Assembly: GCF_009650215.1 (NCBI RefSeq) | Contig: NZ_CP045851.1 | Location: 969,189-1,033,188 of the forward strand | Source of the DNA: Actinomarinicola tropica | Lineage (GTDB): Bacteria > Actinomycetota > Acidimicrobiia > Acidimicrobiales > SKKL01 | DNA: 64,000 nucleotides | Direction: 5' to 3' | Shown: in pieces, positions 18,961 to 27,385 of the stretch | Position numbering within the stretch: the stretch's first letter is position 1 | Layout of the letters: every line of letters starts with the position of its first letter | The notes under the pieces: model-generated | What the model was told of the DNA's origin: nothing | Seen by the model: only the letters and a program-made list of their open reading frames with translations | Databases searched by the model: none | Program-made: the position numbers and the translations under genes

Positions 18961-20652
18961 TCAGGCGCTCTCGCCGGCCATGGTGTCGCGCAGCTCGCGC
19001 TTCAGGATCTTCCCGGCGGCGTTGCGCGGCAGCGACTCGCTGTGGATCTCGATCCGCGACGGGACCTTGAACGACGCCAGTCGCTCGCCGACGAAGCGCT
19101 GCAGCTCCTCGACGTCGATCGTCATGCCCTCCTTGGGCAGGACGGCCGCCGCGACCTCCTCGCCGAGCCGCTCGTGCGGGATGCCGAACACCGCGGCCTC
19201 GTAGACGGCGGGGTGCTCGTAGATCGCCGCCTCGACCTCGGCGCAGTACACGTTCTCGCCGCCCCGCAGCACCATGTCCTTGGCCCGGTCGACGAGGTAC
19301 ACGAAGCCCTCGTCGTCGATGCGGCCGATGTCGCCGGTGCGCAGCCACCCGTCGACGATGGTCTCGGCCGTGGCCTCCGGGTTGTCCCAGTAGCCGCGGA
19401 TGAGGTGGGGCCCCTTGAACCAGATCTCGCCGACCTCGCCCTGGGGCAGCACGTTGCCGTCGGGGTCGGTGACCCGCATCTCGACGACGGGGACGACGCG
19501 GCCGGTGCTCGTCGGGTGCGACACGTAGTCGTCGCCCGAGTTGCCGGGGCCGTAGGCGTTCGTCTCGGTCATGCCGTAGCCGATGGTGGGACGGCCCTTC
19601 GAGAAGTTGCCGTCGATGCGCTTCACGAGCTCGGGCGGCGCGGGGGCGCCGCCGCCGCCGACGGCCTTGAGGCTCGAGGTGTCGAACCTCGCGAAGTCGG
19701 GGTGCTCGAGCATGTCCCACGACATCGTCGGGACGCCGACGAACTGCGTGACCCGCTCGCGCTCGATGAGCTCGAGGGCTCGGCCCGGATCCCACTTGTA
19801 CATGATCACGAGCTTCGAGCCGGAGAGCAGCGAGCCGATCATCACCGGCACGCACCCGGTGACGTGGAAGAGGGGCACGGTGAGGATCGAGCACGGCGGG
19901 TAGCTCGGCCCGTCGGCGTCCTCCTCCGGCTCGGCGCCGACGGCCCGGTTGATCGCGGCCCGGCAGGCGAACGCGAGGATCGCCGAGATGATCGCCCGGT
20001 GGGTCGACACCGCACCCTTCGGGTTGCCGGTGGTGCCCGACGTGTAGAGGATCGTGGCGTCGTCGTCGGTGTGGAGCTCGACCTCGGGGAGCGCCGCGCC
20101 CACCGGCAGGACGTCCTCGAACCGGTCGACGCCCTCGGGCAGGTCGCCCGGCGTGCGGACGGCGACGACCTTCAGGTCGGGGAGACCGCCGAGCAGCGGC
20201 GTGGCGCGCTCGACGCGCTCGCGGTCGGCGACGAGGACCGCCGCGCCCGAGTGCTCGAGGCCGTACTTCAGCTCGTCCTGGGTCCACCAGGCGTTGAGGA
20301 GCACCGCGATGCCGCCCACGGAGATGGTGGCGATGTAGGTGGAGATCCACTCGGGGTAGTTGCGCATCGCGATGGCGACGCGGTCGCCCTTCTGCACGCC
20401 GTAGCGCTCGACGAGCATGGCCCCGATGGCGTCGGCCTGGGCCATGACGTCGCCGAAGGTGTACTGCTCGTCCTCGTAGACGATGAAGTCCTGGTCGGCG
20501 CGCAGGCGGGCCAGGCCGAAGAGGTCCTTCATCGTGGCCGGCGCCGTCGAGAAGACCTTGGTCGGGACGCCGAGGACGTCCTCCTCGACCAGGGCGAAGG
20601 GGCCCTCCGGGCCGCAGATGGCTGCAGCTGCTTCGTCCCACGTCATCGACAT
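18961..20652 (-). CDS. AMP-dependent acyl-CoA synthetase/ligase
   Basis: 563 residues of the adenylate-forming superfamily, activating a carboxylic acid to acyl-AMP and then acyl-CoA. The P-loop-like motif is ILYTSGTTGNPKGAV, followed by the A5 region GYGMTETNAYGPG and the A8 hinge GWLRTGDIGRIDDEGFVYLVDRAKDMVLRGGENVY. The C-terminal catalytic Lys lies in LPRNAAGKILKREL. The fatty-acid or aromatic-acid substrate cannot be assigned. ATG at 20652 has GAGGGGG upstream; an alternative ATG lies two codons in. With the nearby acyl-CoA dehydrogenase and thioesterase it points to active acyl-CoA metabolism. Confidence 0.93.
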   Translation of the reverse strand: MSMTWDEAAAAICGPEGPFALVEEDVLGVPTKVFSTAPATMKDLFGLARLRADQDFIVYEDEQYTFGDVMAQADAIGAMLVERYGVQKGDRVAIAMRNYPEWISTYIATISVGGIAVLLNAWWTQDELKYGLEHSGAAVLVADRERVERATPLLGGLPDLKVVAVRTPGDLPEGVDRFEDVLPVGAALPEVELHTDDDATILYTSGTTGNPKGAVSTHRAIISAILAFACRAAINRAVGAEPEEDADGPSYPPCSILTVPLFHVTGCVPVMIGSLLSGSKLVIMYKWDPGRALELIERERVTQFVGVPTMSWDMLEHPDFARFDTSSLKAVGGGGAPAPPELVKRIDGNFSKGRPTIGYGMTETNAYGPGNSGDDYVSHPTSTGRVVPVVEMRVTDPDGNVLPQGEVGEIWFKGPHLIRGYWDNPEATAETIVDGWLRTGDIGRIDDEGFVYLVDRAKDMVLRGGENVYCAEVEAAIYEHPAVYEAAVFGIPHERLGEEVAAAVLPKEGMTIDVEELQRFVGERLASFKVPSRIEIHSESLPRNAAGKILKRELRDTMAGESA

Positions 20653-20738
20653 CTTGGTGGATCCCCCTCGGATCTCGTCGTTCGAACCCGTTGATCGTAC
20701 GGGGAGCGGGGCGCCCGGCCCCAAACGGGCCCGAGGGT

Positions 20739-21812
20739 TCAGGCGTCGACGGGGCGCCCGACCCGGACCCGGAAGAGGATCCACGCCACGAGACCGGCCG
20801 GGAGCGGCAGCCAGAACGAGGCCAGCCGGTAGGCGCCGGTGGCGAGGATGGCCTCCGGGGCGCCGATGCCGGCGAGCGACAGGGTGGCCGTCAGCCCGGC
20901 CTCGACGAAGCCGAGGCCGCCCGGGGTGATGGGGATCATGCCGAGGACGAGCGCGGTGACGAACGCCAGGAGCACGAGCGACGGGTTGGGGTTGGCGCCG
21001 ACCGCGGCGAGCGCAGCGAGCAGCGAGAGGTAGTCGAAGAGGGACCGGCCGATCGTGGCGAGGATGGCGTCGCGCTTGCGGGCACCGAGGGTGCGGCGGA
21101 CGATGTTGCGCTCCTCGACCAGGCGGTGGGGGAGGTCGGCGATCGGCTCTCGGCTCGTGAGGCGGTTGCGCGTCGCCTGGACGGCCCGGCCGACCGCCAG
21201 CAGCGGGGGATCGGACCGCATGAGCCAGGTGCCGACCACCGCCAGCAGGACGAACACGACGAAACCGAGCAGCACGGCGGTGAGCAGCGGGCCCCGCACC
21301 GGCGTGCCGGCGATCATCGCCGGCAGCGCGAGGACGGGGAGGGCGAACACGGTGCCGGTGGTGAGCAGCGACACCGCCGTCAGCGACGAGGCGGCGGTGG
21401 TGGTGTTCACGCCCGCCTTGGTGAGCATCCGCATCTGCAGCGCCACGCCGGCGGCGGCGCCGCCGGGCACGACCCGGCTGAAGGCGTTGCCGGCGAGCTG
21501 CGAGGTGATCACGGGGAACCAGCTGGTGGCGCGGAGGGCGATGTGCTGGAGCGTCCAGATCCCGGCGAACGACGCGACCTGGAAGCCGAAGATCGCGATG
21601 AGCCACCACGGCTGGAGGTGCACGAGCGTGTCCCACGAGGAGTAGACCTCGACGAGGCTCGGGGCGAAGACGTAGAGCGACAGGCCGGCCAGCGCGATGA
21701 GCACCGCCCGCCAGACCGTCGTCCGGAGCGCCGATGGGGACTCGAGCTCCTCCACCCGGGGGATGCCCGCGTCGACGTCGTCGCCGGGTGGGCGAGGCGT
21801 GGCGGGCTCCAT
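20739..21812 (-). CDS. Lysylphosphatidylglycerol synthase TM-like flippase family protein
   Basis: 357 residues with about eight membrane segments, matching the UPF0104/LPG_synthase_TM domain. Typical elements are SRVVPGGAAAGVALQMRML near residue 115 and MIPITPGGLGFVEAGLTATLSLAG near the C-terminus. The soluble aminoacyltransferase domain of MprF is absent, so this is probably a lipid flippase-like or regulatory membrane protein rather than an LPG synthase. TAGCGT eight bases before the ATG suggests a leaderless transcript. It is divergent from the CNNM pair. Confidence 0.85.
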   Translation of the reverse strand: MEPATPRPPGDDVDAGIPRVEELESPSALRTTVWRAVLIALAGLSLYVFAPSLVEVYSSWDTLVHLQPWWLIAIFGFQVASFAGIWTLQHIALRATSWFPVITSQLAGNAFSRVVPGGAAAGVALQMRMLTKAGVNTTTAASSLTAVSLLTTGTVFALPVLALPAMIAGTPVRGPLLTAVLLGFVVFVLLAVVGTWLMRSDPPLLAVGRAVQATRNRLTSREPIADLPHRLVEERNIVRRTLGARKRDAILATIGRSLFDYLSLLAALAAVGANPNPSLVLLAFVTALVLGMIPITPGGLGFVEAGLTATLSLAGIGAPEAILATGAYRLASFWLPLPAGLVAWILFRVRVGRPVDA

Positions 21813-21862
21813 GCGTGACGACGCTACCGGCCCCGCTCGGCAGTCCCCGGCTTCGCGGCGGC

Positions 21863-21874
21863 TACCGTGGCGGC
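21863..21874 (+). promoter_or_regulatory. Leaderless promoter upstream of the CNNM gene
   Basis: TACCGT, then GGCGGC, then GTG at 21875. The twelve bases are identical to those before cysS (33372-33383). The GTG it points to is not in the frame of the CNNM gene but opens a 17-codon frame. Confidence 0.5.
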
Positions 21875-21928
21875 GTGCGCCCCCGGCCACCCCGACCCCG
21901 TCCCCTGCCCCGGAGCTGTTGTTGCTGA
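21875..21928 (+). CDS. Candidate leaderless upstream ORF ending in three Cys
   Basis: A 17-codon frame starting at the GTG that sits six bases after TACCGT. The peptide would be MRPRPPRPRPLPRSCCC: alternating Arg and Pro, then Ser and three consecutive Cys before TGA. The stop overlaps candidate CTG/TTG starts of the CNNM gene, a geometry for termination-reinitiation. Leaderless short ORFs with Cys runs act as cysteine-responsive attenuators in mycobacteria. Here the evidence is only positional, and chance is not excluded in Arg/Pro-rich high-GC sequence. Confidence 0.3.
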   Translation: MRPRPPRPRPLPRSCCC

Positions 21929-23244
21929 CCGCTCTCGGTCTGCTCGCCGTCGTGGCGCTCATCGCTGGGAACGCCTGGTTCGTCGCCGCCGAGTTCGCGT
22001 ACGTCGCCGCCCGTCGCGGGCGACTGGTCGAGGCCGAGGAGTCCGGCGACCGTCGCGCCCCCAGGGCGCTACAGGTGCTCGGCCGGCTGTCGTTCATGCT
22101 CTCCGGCGCGCAGCTCGGGATCACGGTCACGTCGCTCGTCGTCGGGTTCATCGCCGAGCCGACGCTCGGTGCGGCGCTCGAGCCGGTGGTCGGGTGGCTC
22201 GGCGTGAGCGAGCGGGCCCGGCCGGGCATCGCGCTCACCGTCGGGTTCGTCGTCGCCACCGCGGCGCAGATGGTGTTCGGCGAGCTGGCGCCGAAGAACC
22301 TGGCCATCGCCCGCCCCGAGCCCGTCGCCCTCCGCCTGGCCCGGGGCCTCGTCGTCTTCCTCAAGCTGGCCCGACCGGTGATCCGCCTGTTCGACGGCGC
22401 CGCCAACCGGCTGCTGCGCGCCCTCGGCATCGAACCGGTCGAGGAGCTCCACGGCGGCGTGCACCCCGAGGAGCTGCCGCTCATCGTCGACGCGTCGTCG
22501 GCCGCCGGGTCGCTCACCGCGAGCCAGGCCGACCTGCTGCGTCGGGCGCTCGAGTTCCGCGACCTCGACGCGCGCGAGGTGATGGTGCCGTGGAACCGGG
22601 TCGTGACGATCGGGGCCGACGCCACCGGCGGCGACCTCCAGGACCTGCTCGACGCGTCCCGCCACATGCGCTTCCCGATCGTCAACGAGGTCGGCGAGGT
22701 GGTGGGCATGGTGCACGCGAAGGACCTGCTGGCCGTCCCCGTGGAGCGGCGGCACGAGGTGGCGCTCACCGACCTGTCCCGACCGGTGCTGGCCGTGCCC
22801 GAGAGCTCCGACCTCCACCGGGTCCTCGCCGAGCTGCGCGGGTCCGCCAGCCCGATGGCCATCGTCGTCGACGAGCACGGGGGCACGGCGGGCGTGCTCA
22901 CGATCGAGGACCTCGTCGAGGAGCTGGTCGGCGACATCGGCGACGAGTTCGACGAGGACGAGGGCCCGCGTCTCGAGGTGCTCGACGACAGCTCCTGGCG
23001 CCTCCCGGGGGACCTGCGGCTCCACGAGGTCGAGCGCGAGACCGGCGTCGAGATCCCGGAGGGCCCCTACGACACGGTGGCCGGGTTCGTGATGGACCAG
23101 CTCGGCCGGATCCCCGAGGTCGGCGACGAGGTCGACGCCGCCGGGCTGCGGGCGCGCGTGGTCGAGATGGACGACCGGCGGGTCCTCACGGTCGACCTCC
23201 GCATCGACGAGCCCGCCGACGCCGATGAGGGGACGGGACGTTGA
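21922..23244 (+). CDS. CNNM/hemolysin-C family protein with CBS pair (first)
   Basis: About 440 residues. The N-terminal DUF21/CNNM domain has four membrane segments (NAWFVAAEFAYVAARRGRL, SGAQLGITVTSLVVGFIAEPTLG, MVFGELAPKNLAIARPE). A pair of CBS domains follows near residues 215-335 with PIVNEVGEVVGMVHAKDLL and VVDEHGGTAGVLTIEDLVEELVGDI, then a CorC_HlyC domain to the end. The family is linked to magnesium or cobalt export and ion homeostasis. Start is uncertain: no ATG or GTG is in frame, and TTG at 21922, six bases after GGAG, is the best choice. Confidence 0.9.
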   Translation: MLTALGLLAVVALIAGNAWFVAAEFAYVAARRGRLVEAEESGDRRAPRALQVLGRLSFMLSGAQLGITVTSLVVGFIAEPTLGAALEPVVGWLGVSERARPGIALTVGFVVATAAQMVFGELAPKNLAIARPEPVALRLARGLVVFLKLARPVIRLFDGAANRLLRALGIEPVEELHGGVHPEELPLIVDASSAAGSLTASQADLLRRALEFRDLDAREVMVPWNRVVTIGADATGGDLQDLLDASRHMRFPIVNEVGEVVGMVHAKDLLAVPVERRHEVALTDLSRPVLAVPESSDLHRVLAELRGSASPMAIVVDEHGGTAGVLTIEDLVEELVGDIGDEFDEDEGPRLEVLDDSSWRLPGDLRLHEVERETGVEIPEGPYDTVAGFVMDQLGRIPEVGDEVDAAGLRARVVEMDDRRVLTVDLRIDEPADADEGTGR

Positions 23245-24566
23245 GCACCCCGATCGCCCTGCTCATCGCCGTCCTGCTGCTGGCGGCCAACGGGTTCTTC
23301 GTCGCCGCCGAGTTCGCTCTGCTCGCCGCCCGCCGGTCGCGGATCGAGCAGCTCGCGGCGGAGGGGGACCGCCGCGCCCAGCACGCCCTCGCCGGCCTCC
23401 GCGAGCTGTCGCTGATGCTCGCCGGCGCCCAGCTCGGCATCACGATGTGCTCCCTCGGCCTCGGCATCATCGCCGAGCCCGCCGTGGCCTCGGTGTTCGA
23501 GGACCTCCTCCACGACCTCGTCGACCTGCCGAGCGGTGTGAGCCACGCCATCGCCTTCGCCCTCGCCCTGTCGATCGTCGTGTTCCTGCACATGGTGGTG
23601 GGCGAGATGGCGCCCAAGTCGTGGGCCATCGCCCACCCGGAGCCGTCCGCGCTGCTCCTCGCTCGTCCCTTCCGCCTGTTCGCGGTGGTGTTCCGTCCGT
23701 TCATCCGGGCGCTCAACCTGGCCGCCAACGGCGTGGTGCGGTTGGCGGGCGTCGAGCCTCAGGACGAGCTGGCCATGGCCCACTCCTCGGCCGACCTGGT
23801 GCTCATGCTCGACGAGGCCGCGGAGGAGGGGTCGATCGAGGTCGACGAGCACGTGCTGCTGGCCCGGTCCCTCGAGCTGTCGGGGCTCGACGCCGCGGCG
23901 GCGATGACCCCGCGGCCCCGGGTCGTGAGCGTGGCCGAGACGGCCACCATCGACGAGATCGAGCAGATCGCCGTGGCCACCGGTCGGTCCCGCATCGTGG
24001 TCGTCGGCACCGACCTCGACCACCCGGTCGGGGTGGTCCACGTGCGCGACGTGCTGACCCACCGCGACGGGCGCGACGCCACCGCCGGCGACCTCGCCAC
24101 CCCGGTGCTCGTCGCACCCGACGGCCTGCCGCTCGAGCTGCTGTTCCTCCGGATGCGGGAGGAGCGCCGCCACCTGGCCCTCGTGGTCGACGAGCACGGG
24201 ATCGTCCTCGGGCTCGTCACCATGGAGGACGTGCTCGAGGAGCTCATCGGCGAGTTCGAGGACGAGACCGACCGGCGTGCGCGCCGCGTCCGCCGCCAGG
24301 GCGACGGGTCCTACCTCGCGGCGGGGTCCCTTCGGATCGACGAGGTGGCGTCGCGGATCGACGTGTCGATCCCCGAGGGCGACTGGGACACGCTCGCCGG
24401 GTTCCTCATCAACCAGCTCGGTCGGGTGCCGACCGAGGGTGACGCCGTCGACACCGCCACGGCGTCGTTCGAGGTCGTGGCGATGGACGGCGTCGCGGTG
24501 CGCGAGGTGCGGATCCGGCGCCGCGCCCGCAGGGGCACGACGCCGGACCCCTCAACGCCGGAGTGA
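23241..24566 (+). CDS. CNNM/hemolysin-C family protein with CBS pair (second)
   Basis: A 441-residue paralogue of the preceding gene with the same layout: CNNM domain (NGFFVAAEFALLAARRSRIEQL, AGAQLGITMCSLGLGIIAEPAV, VVGEMAPKSWAIAHPE), two CBS domains including LVVDEHGIVLGLVTMEDVLEELIGEF, and a CorC_HlyC C-terminus. TTG start overlapping the previous stop in TTGA, so the two are co-translated and may form a heteromer. Tandem CNNM pairs are usual in actinobacteria. Its last 15 bases overlap the 3' end of the convergent encapsulin gene. Confidence 0.92.
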   Translation: MSTPIALLIAVLLLAANGFFVAAEFALLAARRSRIEQLAAEGDRRAQHALAGLRELSLMLAGAQLGITMCSLGLGIIAEPAVASVFEDLLHDLVDLPSGVSHAIAFALALSIVVFLHMVVGEMAPKSWAIAHPEPSALLLARPFRLFAVVFRPFIRALNLAANGVVRLAGVEPQDELAMAHSSADLVLMLDEAAEEGSIEVDEHVLLARSLELSGLDAAAAMTPRPRVVSVAETATIDEIEQIAVATGRSRIVVVGTDLDHPVGVVHVRDVLTHRDGRDATAGDLATPVLVAPDGLPLELLFLRMREERRHLALVVDEHGIVLGLVTMEDVLEELIGEFEDETDRRARRVRRQGDGSYLAAGSLRIDEVASRIDVSIPEGDWDTLAGFLINQLGRVPTEGDAVDTATASFEVVAMDGVAVREVRIRRRARRGTTPDPSTPE

Positions 24567-25400
24567 CCCCCGGCGGCCCTTCGGCCGCTCGGTGTCGTCG
24601 TAGCGCAGCGCGATGCCGGCCTCGGGACCGATCGCCCGGAAGGTCATCGACTCCTCGAGGTAGAGGCGGACGGTGTCGTCGTCGTGGGACAGGTAGCCGA
24701 TCGAGACGTCCTGGCCGAGCGTGAGCTCGAAGTCGCCACCCCGCTGGCTGATGACGACGGCGCCGTTGACCGACGGGGCCCACACGATGGGGCCGTCGAG
24801 GATGTGGCGCACGTGCTCGAACACCGGGTAGCCGCCCCGCTGGGTGGTCTCGACCACGCCCTGGTAGCAGCGGGGTCCGAGCGCGATGGCGTAGGGGCCC
24901 TCGACCCCCTCGAACTTCAGCTTGGCGACGGCCTTCGCGACCGACGACGGGTAGTCCTCGTAGTCGTCGGTGATGCGGATCGGCTCGTGCGGCGACGCCG
25001 AGGCGATGCCGTCGATGCCCCCGGCGGCGTAGCCGTCGAACACCGCGGCGTCCTCGGCCAGGGCGACGCGCCGGGCGGCGTCGGCCACCGGCTCGAGGTC
25101 GGGGTCGTCGGCGCCGCGATCGACGGCTTCGAGCTCGCGTCGGGCCAGCTCGAAGCTGGCCCGCAGCTCGACGAGCGGCTGGACGCGCCGCACGCGCCCG
25201 GTCACGCCGTCGTGGGGCCCGGGCGCGAGCTCCTCGGTGCGGCCGGTGGGCACGGCGTCGTGCTCCCATCCCGCCGGGCCGTCGAGCTCGACGAGCTTGC
25301 GGGCGGCCATGAACTGGCGCAGGACGCTGCGGGCCTCGTCGCGGATCTCGGCCCACGCGCGGTCCGAGACCGGTGCGAGCTCGCGGTGCAGGTGGTTCAT
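24552..25400 (-). CDS. Family 1 encapsulin nanocompartment shell protein
   Basis: 282 residues with an HK97 phage capsid-like fold, of the linocin M18/encapsulin family. It starts [27 protein letters not shown], the N-terminal helix that docks cargo peptides inside the shell. Further landmarks are [23 protein letters not shown], the P-domain/E-loop region [23 protein letters not shown], and [28 protein letters not shown] near the end. The C-terminus carries an Arg-rich tail ([11 protein letters not shown]). It overlaps the upstream cargo gene in ATGA, so cargo and shell are co-translated. Expected to assemble a protein shell around the ferritin-like cargo for iron storage and oxidative protection. 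Confidence 0.93.
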   Translation of the reverse strand: MNHLHRELAPVSDRAWAEIRDEARSVLRQFMAARKLVELDGPAGWEHDAVPTGRTEELAPGPHDGVTGRVRRVQPLVELRASFELARRELEAVDRGADDPDLEPVADAARRVALAEDAAVFDGYAAGGIDGIASASPHEPIRITDDYEDYPSSVAKAVAKLKFEGVEGPYAIALGPRCYQGVVETTQRGGYPVFEHVRHILDGPIVWAPSVNGAVVISQRGGDFELTLGQDVSIGYLSHDDDTVRLYLEESMTFRAIGPEAGIALRYDDTERPKGRRGSLRR

Positions 25401-25846
25401 CGGGCGACCTCCCGCAGGCTGCCGATGCCGAGCGAGCCGTCGTCGGCCGGGCCCTCGGTCGCGCCGCCGCCGACCGCCTCGTCCTCCACGGCGAGGATGT
25501 CGCCGTCGGTGAACAGGTAGGTGCGCAGCTCCTGGTCGAGACGGGGGTCCCGACGTCGGAGCCACTCGAGCATCATCGCCGCGTGCTCCTTCTCCTCGTC
25601 GCGGTTGTGGGCGAGCACCGCCGCGAGGTCGGGGTCGGAGGTGGCGTTGATCCGCTGGTCGTACCAGTCGACCGCCTCCAGCTCCTCCATCAGGGAGATG
25701 ATCGCCCGGTGGCGGTCCATCGTCTCGGGGTCGAGGAGCTCGGCTGGCTCGTGGTAGCCCTCGCTGGCCACGGGCACCTCCATGTCGTCGGGATCGTGTG
25801 GGTCGGGATCGTGGTCGGACGCGTCGTCCGGTCCTGCCCTCGCCAT
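25397..25846 (-). CDS. Encapsulated ferritin-like protein (encapsulin cargo)
   Basis: 149 residues. The core (about 30-115) matches encapsulated ferritin: [22 protein letters not shown] with the first iron-ligand Glu, [21 protein letters not shown] with the E-x-x-H ligands, and [11 protein letters not shown]. The C-terminus [13 protein letters not shown] is a classical encapsulin targeting peptide. An Asp/His/Pro-rich extension of about 28 residues precedes the core; if translation starts at the inner ATG (25783) most of it disappears. No Shine-Dalgarno is clear at either start. It is 18 bases downstream of the ArsR gene, so it probably belongs to that operon. Expected ferroxidase inside the shell. 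Confidence 0.92.
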   Translation of the reverse strand: MARAGPDDASDHDPDPHDPDDMEVPVASEGYHEPAELLDPETMDRHRAIISLMEELEAVDWYDQRINATSDPDLAAVLAHNRDEEKEHAAMMLEWLRRRDPRLDQELRTYLFTDGDILAVEDEAVGGGATEGPADDGSLGIGSLREVAR

Positions 25847-25864
25847 GCTGGCACGAACCGCGGA

Positions 25865-26203
25865 TCAGGCTCCCGTCGCCGGGCCGTCGACACGACGCCG
25901 GGCGACCTCGGCCTCGATGCGGCGGAGGCGCCCCTCCCACTCCCTCGCACGGGCGTCGAGCCAGCCTGCGGCGTGGTCGAGGCGCTCGGGAACGACCGCG
26001 TGGCGGGCCTCGCGGCCCACCTTGTCGACCCGGGTCAACCCCGCGGAGCGCAGCTGGTCGAGGTGCTTGGCGACGGCCTGGCGCGTGATCGCCAGCTCGT
26101 CGGCCAGCCGGGTGGCGGTCGAGGGGCCGCCCTGGGTGAGCAGCGCGAGGATCCGGCGGCGGGTCGGGTCGCCGAGGGCGTCGAAGACGTCGTCGGACGC
26201 CAA
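25865..26203 (-). CDS. ArsR-family HTH regulator
   Basis: About 112 residues. Winged helix-turn-helix: [51 protein letters not shown], then the wing and [27 protein letters not shown]. There are no cysteines, so it is not a classical metal-thiolate sensor; it belongs to the group paired with SRPBCC/AHSA1 proteins. Start is uncertain: TTG five bases after the SRPBCC stop, or a CTG overlapping it. It probably represses its own operon through the paired CGCAACC-N4-GGTTGCG sites upstream, and by position would also control the encapsulin genes and clpP. Confidence 0.85.
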   Translation of the reverse strand: MASDDVFDALGDPTRRRILALLTQGGPSTATRLADELAITRQAVAKHLDQLRSAGLTRVDKVGREARHAVVPERLDHAAGWLDARAREWEGRLRRIEAEVARRRVDGPATGA

Positions 26204-26208
26204 GGTGG

Positions 26209-26649
26209 TCAGGCGGTGCCGACGCACGCGAGGCGCGGCGCCAGGAGGGCCAGCTCGATGCCGGCGGCGCGCCACGCCCACGGCGCCCCCGCGATCGACG
26301 CCCGGGCGGAGAGCGGGGCCTCGGTGATCGTGAGGGTCGTCGTGCCGTCCCCACCGCCGTGGCCGGAGGGGGTCAGCACGACGTCGACGCGGTGCCCCGT
26401 GTCGGGGTCGTCGCCCTCGGGCCACCAGACGAAGGTGAGGCGGCGGCCGGGGTCGACCTGCTCGACCCGGCCCACCTTGCGGACGCCGGTCTCCACGTCG
26501 GCGACGTCGAGCGCGGCGCCCGACTCGGGGACGAGGTGGCTTCCCTCGCCCAGCCACGATGCCACGCCGTCGGGCGACGTGAGCGCCTCCCAGACGAGGT
26601 CGGGGTCGGCGTCGAGGTCGGTGGCGGTGCGGATGGCGTCGTCGCTCAT
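26209..26649 (-). CDS. SRPBCC (AHSA1-like) domain protein
   Basis: 146 residues of the START/Bet v1-like superfamily: [30 protein letters not shown] at the N-terminus, [30 protein letters not shown] in the middle, and a C-terminal helix [21 protein letters not shown]. These proteins bind hydrophobic ligands in a cavity; next to an ArsR gene they are thought to supply ligand sensing. The ATG is six bases after TACGAT, so the operon mRNA is probably leaderless, and the promoter abuts the first palindrome. Confidence 0.85.
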   Translation of the reverse strand: MSDDAIRTATDLDADPDLVWEALTSPDGVASWLGEGSHLVPESGAALDVADVETGVRKVGRVEQVDPGRRLTFVWWPEGDDPDTGHRVDVVLTPSGHGGGDGTTTLTITEAPLSARASIAGAPWAWRAAGIELALLAPRLACVGTA

Positions 26650-26661
26650 CGCCGCATCGTA
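26650..26661 (-). promoter_or_regulatory. Leaderless promoter of the SRPBCC-ArsR-encapsulin operon
   Basis: Reverse-strand TACGAT (26661 to 26656), then GCGGCG and ATG. The proximal palindrome begins two bases upstream of the -10, so a bound repressor would block RNA polymerase. Confidence 0.6.
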
Positions 26662-26663
26662 CC

Positions 26664-26681
26664 CGCAACCGGATGGTTGCG
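26664..26681. promoter_or_regulatory. Operator copy 1, CGCAACC-N4-GGTTGCG
   Basis: Perfect 7-base inverted repeat with a GGAT spacer, immediately upstream of the SRPBCC -10 element. Identical arms recur 44 bases away. Likely site of the ArsR protein of the same operon. Confidence 0.7.
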
Positions 26682-26707
26682 ACAGGGTCGAGACGGTGGC
26701 ACACTCG

Positions 26708-26725
26708 CGCAACCGTCCGGTTGCG
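26708..26725. promoter_or_regulatory. Operator copy 2, CGCAACC-N4-GGTTGCG
   Basis: Second perfect copy of the palindrome with GTCC as spacer, 44 bases from copy 1 (about four helical turns) and 36 bases before the clpP start. Two copies facing two divergent units suggest joint control of the encapsulin operon and clpP, possibly with looping. Confidence 0.7.
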
Positions 26726-26761
26726 GAATGCGGCCGGCGCCACGACAAGGAGATCCTCCCC

Positions 26762-27376
26762 ATGAGCGGCTACCTCGTGCCCACCGTCGTCGAGCGGACG
26801 AGCAACGGCGAGCGGGCCTTCGACGTCTACTCCCGCATGCTCGACCAGCGGGTCGTCTTCCTCGGCACCCAGATCGACGACGCCTCCGCCAACCTCGTCG
26901 TCGCCCAGCTGCTCCACCTCGAGGCCCAGGACCCCGACCGCGACATCCAGCTGTACATCAACAGCCCCGGGGGGTCGGTCACCGCCGGCTTCGGCATCTA
27001 CGACACCATGCAGTACATCGCTCCCGACGTGGCCACCACCTGCGTCGGCCAGGCCGCCTCGTGGGCCGCCGTCCTGCTCGCCGGGGGCGCGCCGGGCAAG
27101 CGCGCCGCGCTGCCCAACGCCCGGGTCCTCATCCACCAGCCCCACGGCGGCGCCGAGGGCCAGGCGAGCGACATGGCCATCCAGGTGCGCGAGATGCAGT
27201 TCGCCCGCGAGCGCGTGGAGGAGCTGCTCGCCGAGCACACCGGCCAGCCGCGGGAGCGGATCGCCGCCGACATCGAGCGCGACTACATCGTCCGGGGCGA
27301 GGACGCCGTGGCCTACGGGCTCGTCGACCACATCGTCGAGCGCCGCCGGCTCCAGCCCGTCTCCGCCGCCTGCTAG
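26762..27376 (+). CDS. clpP: ATP-dependent Clp protease proteolytic subunit
   Basis: 204 residues of the S14 peptidase family. Catalytic triad: S100 in [15 protein letters not shown]125 in VLIHQPHGG and D174 in IERDYIV. The residue after the Ser is Trp, where many ClpP have Met or Ala. Conserved [22 protein letters not shown] is present. AAGGAG lies nine bases upstream of the ATG. This copy is not next to clpX or a second clpP, unlike the housekeeping pair, and shares its upstream region with an ArsR operon, so it is probably a conditionally expressed paralogue. Confidence 0.93.
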   Translation: MSGYLVPTVVERTSNGERAFDVYSRMLDQRVVFLGTQIDDASANLVVAQLLHLEAQDPDRDIQLYINSPGGSVTAGFGIYDTMQYIAPDVATTCVGQAASWAAVLLAGGAPGKRAALPNARVLIHQPHGGAEGQASDMAIQVREMQFARERVEELLAEHTGQPRERIAADIERDYIVRGEDAVAYGLVDHIVERRRLQPVSAAC

Positions 27377-27385
27377 ACGGGGGAG

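Noticed and set aside
24552-25400. Encapsulin gene as a prophage capsid remnant
   Set aside because: No other phage genes are near, the length and sequence fit family 1 encapsulins, and the neighbour carries a cargo-loading peptide.
25373-26761. A long forward-strand open frame running through the encapsulin operon into clpP
   Set aside because: Its upstream part is antisense to clearly recognisable ferritin, ArsR and SRPBCC genes; ClpP homology starts at the ATG at 26762 with a Shine-Dalgarno.
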